In this document: positions 1 through 7,915 of the stretch, one piece after another | Position numbering within the stretch: position 1 is the stretch's first letter | How the letters are laid out: every line of letters begins with the position of its first letter | NCBI GenBank assembly: GCA_036939975.1 | Contig: JALLPB010001354.1 | Coordinates: forward strand, 1 to 11,254 | Direction: 5' to 3' | DNA length: 11,254 nucleotides | DNA from: Cyclostephanos tholiformis | Taxonomy: Eukaryota > Bacillariophyta > Thalassiosirophyceae > Thalassiosirales > Thalassiosiraceae | The notes under the pieces: model-generated | Told to the model about the DNA's origin: nothing | Databases searched by the model: none | What the model saw: only the letters and a program-made list of their open reading frames with translations | Program-made: the position numbers and the translations under genes

Positions 1-534
1 GCCAGCACCATTGCCCCGTGCTGAAGGGACACGATACTGTCCTAGTGATTCTTCGTCATCACTGTAATCATCTTCATAAATATCTCCTCTATAATCTCCA
101 TCTTTACTGTCACTGTCATATTCAAGGTCTGTGCCGTTCTCCACCTCAAGGTCCGTTCCATTATCCCTCACCTCGTCTCCAATTGCTTTCTTAGCTCGAC
201 TTCGTGTTGCTCTTGCAGGAGATGTGATTTCAGTAACAGATGCATTCACAGTAGACAGAGCTGGATCATGAACATCAGTTGCTTTCTTAGCCTGACTTCG
301 TGTTGCTCTAGCAGGAGAAACGTCATAATTGATTTCAGTAACAGATGGATTCACAGTAGACAGGGCTGGATCATCGACATCAGTTGGGTTTACCAAAGAA
401 CCCTGTTGAGCAGTGTTGTTCCTTGTCACCCGAGGGGATGAAGGTAGTTCATTATTGTTACTCTTCGTGCGAACAGCTGTCTTCCGGCTGGTGGTGCTCT
501 TTTTGGTTGGTTTGGCTTTTGCAGTCTTTGCCAT
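1..534 (-). CDS. Unknown repetitive, basic-then-acidic protein; 5' part, runs off the left edge
   Basis: An open frame of 178 codons without a stop runs from ATG at 534 down to base 1. The start sits in a strong eukaryotic context (ACCACCATGG), and an in-frame TGA at 580-582 with no ATG between fixes it. Residues 1-38 are rich in Lys, Arg, Thr and Ser. Residues 51-85 and 86-117 are a tandem repeat of 35 and 32 residues; each begins TDV(D/H)DPALSTVN and ends SPARATRS(Q/R)AKKA. A second small repeat, NGTDLE(V/Y)(E/D), fills 125-140. Residues 138-163 are strongly acidic (Asp/Glu/Tyr/Ser). The DNA repeat units differ by 9 nt and by several silent changes, which supports real coding. Composition suggests a disordered, possibly nuclear protein; no catalytic domain is visible in this part. 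I do not recognise the family. It could be a host gene or the first ORF of a transposon. Confidence 0.75.
   Translation of the reverse strand, partial: MAKTAKAKPTKKSTTSRKTAVRTKSNNNELPSSPRVTRNNTAQQGSLVNPTDVDDPALSTVNPSVTEINYDVSPARATRSQAKKATDVHDPALSTVNASVTEITSPARATRSRAKKAIGDEVRDNGTDLEVENGTDLEYDSDSKDGDYRGDIYEDDYSDDEESLGQYRVPSARGNGAG
185..385 (-). repeat. In-frame coding tandem repeat, 105 + 96 bp
   Basis: Two adjacent units, 281-385 (105 bp) and 185-280 (96 bp), are nearly identical. The first has 9 extra bases, so the frame of the minus-strand gene is kept. The units encode residues 51-85 and 86-117. Close similarity at DNA level indicates a recent duplication. Confidence 0.85.
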
Positions 535-555
535 GGTGGTTGAACAATTTCTTGA

Positions 556-1299
556 GTGCTGCTCTGAAATGAATTTAAATCAAGTGCGGTGTGCAGTAAC
601 ACAATTCGAGTAATGTAATAAGTCCTGAATACCAAAAAAATTCGTGCTGCTTGAGAATAATTTTTTTTAATTAAATGCTGCTGGTGGATGAAAAATAAGA
701 AATGACATTAGTACACGAACTGACATTAGTGGCGGTAAATGAAAATACAGAAAACACGTCCTGTACACGAAAACAAAATTCAACATTACATGCTGCTTTA
801 GAAAATAAATATTTTTTTATGCTGCTTGTGAATACAAAATAAATAGTGCTGCTGACTAATGAATTTTTTTAATTAAATGCTGCTGATGGATGAAAAACAC
901 GAACTGACATTAGTGTGGTAAATGAAAATACAGAAAACACGTCCTGTACACGAAAACAAAATTTAACATTAAATGCTGCTTTGGAATATAAATTTTTTTT
1001 AATGCTGTTTGTGAATACAGAATAAATAGTGCTGCTGACGAATGATTTTTTACGAAGCTTATCCGGGATTGATGTGACAAGAAACCATCTCAACAATCGC
1101 CATAAAATGACCATAGGGACAGATTTTGACCAATTTTGTGCTGCTCGTGAATTGATTTTTTCAAGGCCTATTAAATGCTGCTCTAGAATATATGATATCA
1201 GAAAAATGCTGTCGTAGAATTGAAAAAAAAAATGCTGCTCAGGAAAATACAATTTACAAAAATTCGAATTCGACACTAATTTCTCTTCAAAGTGCTGCT
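556..1299. repeat. AT-rich minisatellite-like array with RTGCTGCT core, period about 29 bp
   Basis: On the plus strand the core (A/G)TGCTGCT starts at 556, 644, 675, 790, 819, 846, 877, 973, 1029, 1139, 1175, 1232 and 1292. One-step variants lie at 1002 and 1206. Many cores are followed within a few bases by GAAT or similar and then T- or A-rich spacer. Close neighbours are 26-36 bp apart, and the larger gaps (88-115 bp) fit three to four lost cores. The array fills the space between the start of the left-edge gene (534) and the broken protease (about 1300). The AT-rich open frames here, such as 869-1276 minus, are Phe/Ser-rich and look like by-products of the array. A non-repetitive, less AT-rich stretch interrupts it at about 1053-1135. 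Confidence 0.7.
669..1051. repeat. Higher-order direct duplication inside the array (202 bp and 181 bp copies)
   Basis: Bases 669-870 are repeated at 871-1051. Both copies start with AATTAAATGCTGCTG and share the block TACAGAAAACACGTCCTGTA. Both end with a GTGCTGCTGAC core and a T run. The second copy lacks about 21 bp near its left part, where the first copy has an extra GACATTAGT-containing segment. Confidence 0.85.
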
Positions 1300-1494
1300 G
1301 CCAGATGATATCAGCGACCCAACTGGCCGTGGAATCACGTTTTCGAAAAAAGCAGGTATTTGAGCTATTTTTCCTTTATTTATCATAGTTGTTCCTTCCA
1401 TGATAATTTGCATGGCTCCTGAATCAGTGATAGCATCTTTGGTTTTCAGAGCGAAGGTGGCATGGGCAAACTTGGTGCGATTTGTGGACATCAA
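1276..1494 (-). pseudogene. Retroelement aspartic protease, N-terminal fragment
   Basis: A 72-codon frame carries ITDSGAMQIIM, with DSGA at 1425-1411. This is the D-(S/T)-G-A active-site motif of retropepsins, followed by a hydrophobic strand. It lies just downstream of the gag relic on the same strand, which is where a copia element keeps its protease. Only the first part of the domain is present; the flap and second half are missing, and the frame ends in the RTGCTGCT array. The fragment cannot form the usual protease fold by itself. It processed Gag-Pol in the intact ancestor. Confidence 0.55.
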
Positions 1495-1616
1495 GGTATT
1501 GGAAGCAATGACTGTACAGTCATCTTCATCATTGTGGGGTACGGCAAATTCTTAGTGCTGACAAAAAATGTATAATTATCAATAGATGCACTACTGTTAT
1601 TTGCTGCCCCTAACTG

Positions 1617-3223
1617 TCACATTGATGGAAATGTTGTCTTATGGTGGTTCCTTGTGGAGCATGGGTGCCCCATGTTGATGCAGAGATCCACATTCTGACA
1701 AGTGAAATATATGTCACGAGATGCCTTGCATAAGTGTGCAGGGCACGACATGCTGGTGTGGCCATCACCTACATCAAACCTGCATGAGCAAAATACGTTC
1801 CAGTTTGCGAAATGTTTTGCTCTTATTGAGCAATGATGGCTCCAGGTGGCCTTGCTCCAATGAATGGAGCCTGGTCATGTCCTTGAGGGGGGGCAGGGCC
1901 CAGTGGTATCCCCATGTGGGGTGCTGTACCACTGAATTGACCAGGTTGGGGATCCCTGAATGGTCTGCCCACATTGCCATTGTATCCTGCACTGAGAGGA
2001 TTTGGTACGGTGCCAGAATAATCCCCAGGGGTGTATCCATACATTTGAGTACCGGGAGATCTGCGTTCATGTGTGCTCATGCAACCGCGGTCACCAGACC
2101 ATCCACCTCCAAATGCCCCATGGCCTCCTGGATTATGATAGCGCTCAACTCCGCAACCCGCATCACTCAAATCCTGGGTAGCAGCGAGCTGTGCTATTTG
2201 ATGCTCTTGACGGAGGCTCGTGTTGGCTACCATAGAAGTGGTTAACTGGCTTTGGTGCATCAAAGCTGCAACTTGCATTGTGATGGTTTCAACGGAATCG
2301 TTGTAGGAGTCATATTGGACAGCCCCAAACCCACATTGCTGATGGGGTAATGTGGGAGCATATCCTTGATACCCCATGGTTGGTGCCATTGCATTCAAAT
2401 GTTGTTGAAAGGAAAGTTGAATCAATGCACGTAGTGCTATCCACATCTGATTGGATGTCGCAAGAAGGTCCCAATCCTCAAAGGCACAGAAGTATAGGCC
2501 TGTAGATGCTAATTGTTAATCAACAGACAATCTGTGTAAGGATTGCGACCTAGGAGAGCGATCTCAGCACAGTCCTCTATTCTATGGAAGAGGATATTGG
2601 GAAAATCAGCAGGCAAATATGGGCTGCAAAACTTTGAGTTGTTGCCCTCTAGTGCTGCAGGGGTGGGACTGCCTTAATCATTTGACAAGCTATCAAGGAT
2701 GACCATGACTGTCATCCCAGAGTGCCACCTGACAATGGCAGGATTGTTTGACACCTTGAATGCATTGTTGATGAAGGCGTCAATAGCATCAAAACATACA
2801 TGTTCGATTCTAATCATAGATTGATTTTTTTTGGCACAAAAACTCAGCATTGATTGTGGCCATTTTGGTTCTTGTGAGCACCATATTGTCAGGGACAACA
2901 TCACCATCTGCATTGAGGACTGAGACAAGTGGCATTGGAAGGATGTACACCGCATTTGGGCCGGGGTCATTTGGTAGGCGGAATGGATTTTGTTCGATCA
3001 AAGCATACAGGGGATGTGCCGTAACCAGGCCTTTCCATCCATGGAGAGTGTTCTGGGGGCATGGAAGGCATTGAAGGAGCTTCTCAAAGAAACAATGCAG
3101 TACCCAAATATTTTTGAAATTTGGGCGAATGTTTTGGAGGCTGGGTAAACCTGCAAGTAGCACAGTGACCTCATTGGTCATGATGAGTGTGTTCATTTTG
3201 CTGTTGATTGTCACGTGGAGCAT
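1617..3223 (-). pseudogene. Gag-like polyprotein relic of a diatom copia element
   Basis: A probable start is ATG at 3181 (MTNEVTVLL...). The frame is open to about 2810, where an A8 run (T8 at 2825-2832 on plus) shifts it. It continues as RIEHVCFDAIDAFINNAFKV to a TAA at 2674-2676. The same frame resumes directly after that stop (PTPAALEGN, then HRIEDCAEIALLGRNPYTD) to about 2515, where a small deletion and frame change occur. The next piece, FEDWDLLATSNQMWIALRAL onward, runs to 1823 and ends in a Gly/Pro/Arg-rich linker (about 2130-1823). A last piece carries FANWN, paired Cys and DVGDGHTSMSCP at 1811-1737, ending at TGA 1617-1619. The layout fits a capsid core, an RNA-binding linker and a zinc-knuckle-like tail. 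Family identity rests on recalled motifs. Confidence 0.65.
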
Positions 3224-3293
3224 AAATCAAAAGAAGCGTCCGATGGGGCTCCAGAGCATGCACACAAATGGGTGCGGGCCAATGGTTTGTCAG

Positions 3294-3371
3294 AATACTT
3301 AGAACTGTTGAGAGTGTAGAAACGGCAAGGCTATTGCCATTAGACTTATACAAAAGGCTGTTCTAAGTATT
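3294..3371. repeat. Foldback structure: 12-bp perfect inverted repeat with inner hairpin
   Basis: AATACTTAGAAC at 3294-3305 is perfectly inverted as GTTCTAAGTATT at 3360-3371, with 54 bp between. Inside, GGCAA-GGCTA-TTGCC at 3335-3349 forms a second perfect stem. No target-site duplication flanks the outer arms, so a miniature transposon is not demonstrated. Confidence 0.5.
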
Positions 3372-3410
3372 AATCGCAATAGTTTGCCATGCAGGTGAGA
3401 ATGCATACTA

Positions 3411-3510
3411 TGCAATATTGCCAAGGAGCATATTGAGTTCCTCCTGCCCCAGGGAGCCCAAATGTAGCATCCAAAGTTCCGATACGGTGAGGCGATTGGT
3501 GGTGTCTATA
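3411..3510 (-). pseudogene. Possible copia pre-integrase (GAG-pre-integrase) fragment
   Basis: The minus frame reads DTTNRLTVSELWMLHLGSLG followed by QEELNMLLGN. The pattern LW-x-L-x-LG-x-x-x-x-x-x-L resembles the segment that precedes integrase in copia elements (typically LWHxRLGH), and especially diatom variants I recall with WMLRLGSPG. The His residues of the usual zinc-binding motif are not clear. It lies upstream of the gag core on the same strand, which is out of order for one element and would imply a second or rearranged copy. Chance similarity is possible. Confidence 0.3.
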
Positions 3511-3689
3511 CCAACTCAACCCGGTGGGTACAGGAGGGACCTCTGATGTGGCGACATGTGAGATTCAAGGGCCGCTGTGCCATTCAGGGTCAACATTGAT
3601 GTCAAAGACTTATGTGGGACAGAAGTAGAGGAGGACATGATGCTTCTCTAATGTCAATGTGGGGGTGATGGTGTAGAGCCTGCTGTTGC

Positions 3690-4378
3690 TAAAGAAGCAA
3701 ATCCATACCAGGGAGCGAGTCCTTAGTATGACCCTCCATTACCAACAGATGAGGATATCTCTGAGGTGAGGTTGCTGACCTCTGGGGAAATGATAATTTC
3801 AGTGGTGTTCTTGCAAAATTAGCAGGGGGTTGACAGTATATGGAGCCATCCTGGAGGATTAGCAGGAGGAGTCCACATATGGTAAAGCAGGCATCCAGAG
3901 TGAGATTCCCGGAGTAAGTAGCAACCAAAATAGGGAGGGGTGGAATAGATACCATATTGACCAGGAGGGAGAGTATCCCTGATTAGGATGAGCATATTGG
4001 CCATGACTAGGGGAGCGGCTGCAATCCCTTGTGCCACCCTGCATGTAGTATGGATGGGAGGGAGGGAGGGCATGAGCGAGTGACATGACCATTGCTGCGA
4101 CCACCACAGTCATCTCAGGTTTGCTCAAAGCCACCATGACCATCCTGATGCTGGACAAATCTGCCATCATTCTTGTGTCCATCCATGCAAGCAGCAGGAG
4201 GAGAGCCATTGTTCTCCGAAGGAGGTTGAGTGGGAGTACAGTCAACCCAGTGCCACCATCTAGGGGACTGAAATGTGCTGAGTGGCACCATTGTTAAACC
4301 AGGTCAGTAGGGGATCGAGGGAGGGAGGGTGGCAGGGCTACCATTTTCCTCAGGAGCGAGGAGGTCCGGTGAAGACAT
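3690..4378 (-). pseudogene. Degenerate Pro/Gly/Tyr-rich gag-like leader or second gag copy
   Basis: From ATG at 4378 the minus frame reads MSSPDLLAPEENGSP and reaches a TGA after 24 codons. It then continues in the same frame with TPTQPPSENNGSPPA and DGHKNDGRFVQHQDGHGGF to another TGA. A shifted frame gives QYAHPNQGYSPPGQYGIYST and PPANPPGWL to about 3830. The Pro/Gly/Gln/Tyr-rich, low-complexity make-up and the interrupted but readable frames suggest a decayed disordered region. It could be an N-terminal leader of the gag next door or an RNA-binding tail of another gag copy. I do not recognise a specific domain. Confidence 0.35.
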
Positions 4379-4627
4379 GTTGGATTTTAGTAACTCATAA
4401 TCAGTAAAAGAGCTTACTAGTTTTTTGTAAATTCAGACCGTCCAAGCGATGAGGGCCAGGGACAGGGGAGTTGCCGATGGGGCAGCCAGTGCTTGACGAT
4501 AGAAGGGAGTGTACTGTTGTGTTTTGGTGCAAGAATCTGATATGTACAGAGGCAATGAAAAATTATTGGTGCTTCATAACCTGTGAGGATCTATCGTAAA
4601 TAAGGTCACAAAGGATATAGATTAGAG
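4379..4627. other. Intergenic / likely RER1 upstream region and first untranslated exon
   Basis: No convincing frame is present. The right end (to 4627) would be the untranslated first exon of RER1 if the intron predicted at 4628 is real; an in-frame TAG at 4618-4620 shows that it is not coding for RER1. I could not locate a TATA box or transcription start with confidence. Confidence 0.4.
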
Positions 4628-4713
4628 GTAAGAAGTGACTAAGAAACTACCTAACTAGTCATGTACTAATTCCTAACCCTTCGCTAACCAGAGCTAACAC
4701 TTTTATCTTTTAG
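4628..4713 (+). other. Predicted RER1 5'UTR intron, 86 nt
   Basis: The donor is GAG|GTAAGA at 4628. The acceptor is a pyrimidine-rich CTTTTATCTTTTAG ending at 4713. Several CTAAC branch motifs lie inside, the last at 4694-4698, about 15 nt before the acceptor. Length and signals are those of an ordinary short intron. Confidence 0.65.
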
Positions 4714-4781
4714 ATATTTGCCTCCTGACGACAATTGTTAGGAGAGCGGTAGTGTGTTTGGCCCCCCCGACCCCTGACTGG

Positions 4782-5895
4782 ATGACCCCAACCTCGAAAA
4801 TGATGGAAGGTATGGACCAAGAAGATTCATCTGCGTCCCTCGCGGCGACATCAGTCAATGGTGAGTAGAAGATGGACCCGATCGTCGACCACCTTGCTGT
4901 GTGCTGTTCACATTTTTTCCCGCCGCCGGCGCTCGATTGAGGCAGTGAAAAATCGATTCTTTAGGACCACCATATTCCCCATCCTTATCCTTCCCAATTT
5001 AATATCGCCACTGTCCTTGCTCTCTCTCTCTCTTTTTTTGTCCTCCCATCACGATGGCGTCGACGATGATGATTCGATGACATATTTAACGGTAAATCAA
5101 TTTTCCCCACCACTACCAACGCCTTGCTGCTACCTTATTGGACAAATTTTTTTCGCGTCCCCGCTACTGCTCCCAACAATGACATTGATGGACGACAACA
5201 CTCCGCCGCCCCAACCAAAACAATCGATCATTCCCGTGAAAAAAATTGATAATGACGACGAAAATATCGACCAATGCCCGAACATAAATCCAGTACGACG
5301 GGCCGTACAATACTGGCTGGATAAGTCGACCATCCACATCGTACCGCGTTGGATACTCTTCGGCGTCATCCTCGCCCTCTTCTTCCTTCGCATATACCTG
5401 ATTCAGGGATACTTCATCGTCGCTTATGGTCTCGGGATATTCCTGTTGAATAATTTCATCGCCTTCCTAAGTCCTCTGGAGGATCCATCGGACGTTGGCG
5501 GGAGTAGGGACGACGGACTCAGCCTACCGACCACGTCCAAGGAGGGGAAGGAATACCGTCCGTTCGCGAGGAGGCTGCCGGAATTCAAATTCTGGATGGC
5601 CTGCACGCGCGGCGTCTTCACGTCGCTAATGATGACGTTCTTCTCGGTCTTCGACGTGCCCGTCTTCTGGCCTATATTGTTGATGTACTTCTTCGTGCTT
5701 TTCTTCATGACGATGAAGCGGCAGATAATGCACATGTACAAGCATAAGTACGTTCCCATCTCGTTCGGGAAGCACAAGTACAAGGACGCGGGGAAGGAGA
5801 GGGGGGAGTTCGGGGGAGGGATGGCGGGGAGCATCGGCCAGCAGACGGCTGGGATCCAACTCGGGGGGGGGGGTATGAGCAGGAGAAGAGGATGA
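4782..5895 (+). CDS. RER1: RER1, ER-retrieval receptor of the early Golgi (two coding exons, 226 aa)
   Basis: Rer1 is a four-pass membrane protein that returns ER-resident membrane proteins from the early Golgi through COPI vesicles. The proposed CDS joins 4782-4860 and 5294-5895 (681 nt). Hallmarks are YWLDKST near residue 33, the pair of hydrophobic segments at about 46-63 and 65-86, the loop RPFARRLPEFKFW at 115-127, hydrophobic segments at about 129-166 containing FFSVFDVPVFWPIL, and then KRQIMHM and KYVPISFGK. Family members are usually near 190-200 residues; the extra length is a Gly-rich tail (197-226) that includes a G11 run at 5863-5873. ATG 4782 is the first ATG of the predicted exon, with others at 4800 and 4803. 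The splice joins G|TA (Val27) in frame. An unspliced start at 5179 would give 238 residues. Family identity is very secure; the N-terminus is less so. Confidence 0.92.
4861..5293 (+). other. Predicted RER1 coding intron, 433 nt, with AG-exclusion zone
   Basis: The donor AATG|GTGAGT is at 4861 and the acceptor CCAG|TACGAC ends at 5293. Reading through the donor in the exon frame gives a TAG at once (4866-4868), so splicing is needed for the 4782 start. There is no AG dinucleotide anywhere from 4965 to 5291. A TTTAAT branch-like site at 4998-5003 and a CT/T-rich tract at 5012-5049 lie far upstream of the acceptor. A rival acceptor at 4945 would keep the frame with an 85-nt intron but would add 116 residues, partly encoded by the CT repeat. 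The acceptor at 4964 leads to an early stop. Confidence 0.6.
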
Positions 5896-6586
5896 GCTCT
5901 CCTCTGAGAGGAGGAAGGGGGCCGATTTGTATAAAGTCGAGAGGGACCGGAAACGAACATACGCGCATACAAAAATTTGGAATTGACGAAGGGTCGAAAG
6001 CTCGGGGGATGTAGAATGACTAACCGGAGCCCTCACGCATATGTGCGGTGTTTTCGCGTGATACTGACGATTCGATTCTGCACGGGCGGGGAGAAATCTC
6101 CTTCTCGTCGCCACACTGCTGTATTATTTGGATTATGGACAAATGTTTTTTTTAAATATACAACCACGGAGGAGCCGTGTGTCGACTCAACTTATAAAAA
6201 TCTTCTATAGTTTACCCTCGCTTTGATCTCATGAATTCACCCGGTGTGGAACCATGTTTTATATGTAGACTTAAAATTCCACCGTGATATGATGTCTTGG
6301 GACAAAGTACTGGAAGTACGAATCCTGTTCTCATGATCAGGGGAGTGGGGGGGGGGGGGGCATCATCACCATCATCATGGCTGTGCATTGCATCCCCATT
6401 ATTCGACTACGTATGTATTTTAGTAACCCTTCGAATCTCATCTCAGTGTAGTCTGCTCTAGAGAGAAGATTAAGTAGGTATGACGATAGCCCGCCCTCCT
6501 GTCTACCATCGGAGTTGAGGGTGTCTTCTTCAAATCAAAGGCCAGCCCCTTTTAACACAAAATATATTGGGTGACTTCCAAAATTC
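5896..6586. other. RER1 3' flank; no gene recognised
   Basis: This holds the 3'UTR and spacer. Open frames here are short and show no family features. It includes a G14 run at 6347-6360 followed by imperfect CAT/CAC triplets. No clear polyadenylation signal was identified. Confidence 0.5.
6347..6360. repeat. G14 homopolymer
   Basis: Fourteen consecutive G follow GGGAGT and are followed by CATCATCACCATCATCAT. The exact length is likely unreliable in any assembly. Confidence 0.95.
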
Positions 6587-6699
6587 GCTTAAAATTTAGA
6601 CCCCCAAAATTTTGGATTTTTTTAGCCGGAATTTCGCTATTTGGGCGTATGGCGGAGCAGGTATACACTGAAAAAATTGAGACAGGCCTCCTCCTGGTC

Positions 6700-7915
6700 A
6701 TCAATTGTGATATTTATCTCCATCATGATCTTCAACAATGATGATCGTCTGAACCTTCTATGGCTGTTGCTGGTGATTCTGTTGATCCATCTACACAACA
6801 GTATCCGCACCCGTCACTACCTATCTTGCCCCGCAATTGCCCCACCCAGCGAATTGCATGGCAGAAGCTCTACAATCATGCTGACTCCACTTTGTTTCTT
6901 CACATGACTGGGTTGACCCGATAATGCTTTGGCATGCTCCTCACCCACCTCTTAGATCTTGAGGCAATCACCCATCTTCATGGCCGTAAGCGGGGATGGC
7001 CATGATCACTGTGTTCTGAAGGGTATCTTGGTCTGCTTCTATTTTATTTGGGTAGCACGATGAATAACAAGCATCTGTGCCTGATTTTTGGTATTACGCC
7101 TGCTGTTTGCAGCCGGGCAATTAGCACAATGCTTCGATTGAACGTTCGTTGGTTGAGCGATCATCCGATTGCAATGGTTAAGTTTCCCGATCAAGCAAAG
7201 ATGAGGGAGTTTGCTGCCCTGGTTCAGGCGAGAGCGCCGATCTTTCCAGACATAATCGGATTCATGGATGGAGTTTCCATCCCCACCAAATGCACCAATG
7301 AACATATTGAGCAGAATGCGTTCTACTGTGGATACAACTGCAACACGATGGTGAACAATGTGTTCGCATATGGGCCGGATGGTAAAGTATTTTGTGCAGC
7401 AATTAATTTCCCAGGGAGTTGGGCCAACGGTGTGTTGATGGCAAGATTCTTGCATGCGCTGAAGAAAAAATTGGAGAATATAAGATTTGCATCAACCAGG
7501 GGTTCCCCCGAAGCGGTGACGCATACGGAACCCTCGTCGGTCCTGTCACAAAAAGGGCCATGAGACGTCTCCATCGTGATGTTCGCAATTATTTGATAAA
7601 ATTAGTAATGTGCACACCTCACTTTGGCAGGCGAGTGAGTGGGGGATGAGAGGGCTGCAGGCAACATTCCCCTGCCGAAAAAAATGTCTGCCAAGCGACC
7701 ATTCTCAGCAACAGCTTGTGTTGGAATCAATCGTGTTGATTCACAATTATCCGATGGAGTTGGTTGGATTTAATCAGATTAATGCAGTGTTTGACCCTGA
7801 ATATGTTTGGATCCAAAATCTTGAGGGATATGACAGGATTGTGCATTATTATTTTCATCCTGGCAATTATAACACTGACAAAGACAATGGTGATAGTAGT
7901 GATGATGATAATTAA
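6700..7915 (+). pseudogene. PIF/Harbinger transposase (DDE superfamily), frameshifted
   Basis: The intact family cuts and joins transposon ends with a DDE RNase-H-like domain. A weak N-terminal part lies in frame 2 to about 6780. From 6781 frame 1 reads PRNCPTQRIAWQKLYNHADS, then has TAA at 6922-6924 and TGA at 7003-7005. It continues through LGLLLFYLGSTMNNKHLCLI and IGFMDGVSIP (first catalytic Asp, codon 7267-7269) to an A6 run at 7465-7470, where the frame shifts. The next piece has KICINQGFPRSGDAYGTLVG, where the expected second catalytic Asp is Asn (AAC, 7494-7496). A second shift at the A4 run 7598-7601 leads to HTSLWQASEWGMRGLQ (Glu, 7637-7639) and NLEGYDRIVHYYF, ending at TAA 7913-7915. 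It is dead as it stands. The family call is strong. Confidence 0.85.

Larger units (their letters stand above)
1276..4378 (-). mobile_element. Decayed LTR-retrotransposon relic (CoDi-like Ty1/copia), gag and start of protease
   Basis: Minus-strand fossils occur in the order expected for a copia-type element: gag core (3181 to about 1830), zinc-knuckle-like segment (1811-1737), then an aspartic protease start with DSGA (1425-1411). The gag wording, for example NPFRLPNDPGPNAVY and the DGHTSMSCP segment, matches what I recall of gag-like proteins from diatom CoDi elements. No search was run. Integrase, reverse transcriptase and RNase H are absent: the element stops where the RTGCTGCT array begins near 1290. 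The part above 3223 is less certain and may belong to a second copy. I could not find LTRs. Frameshifts and stops are frequent, so no intact product is expected. Confidence 0.6.

Noticed and set aside
869..1276. 135-codon minus frame
   Set aside because: Phe/Ser-rich product of the AT-rich repeat array with no domain features.
556..1299. CRISPR-like array
   Set aside because: Only an 8-base core is conserved, spacing varies, and the setting is eukaryotic with no cas genes.
1721..2245. 174-codon plus frame
   Set aside because: Antisense to the gag relic, whose minus-strand motifs are much more specific.
4861..4964. Intron ending at the good-looking TTCTTTAG acceptor (4964)
   Set aside because: Joining exon 4782-4860 there gives an in-frame TAA within about 13 codons; it could only serve as an untranslated-region intron.
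5424..6114. Long minus-strand frames opposite RER1
   Set aside because: Antisense shadows of the conserved RER1 coding sequence; their Pro/Ser-rich content mirrors its codon use.
5977..6210. 77-codon plus frame after RER1
   Set aside because: No ATG start, no family motif, and most likely 3'UTR.
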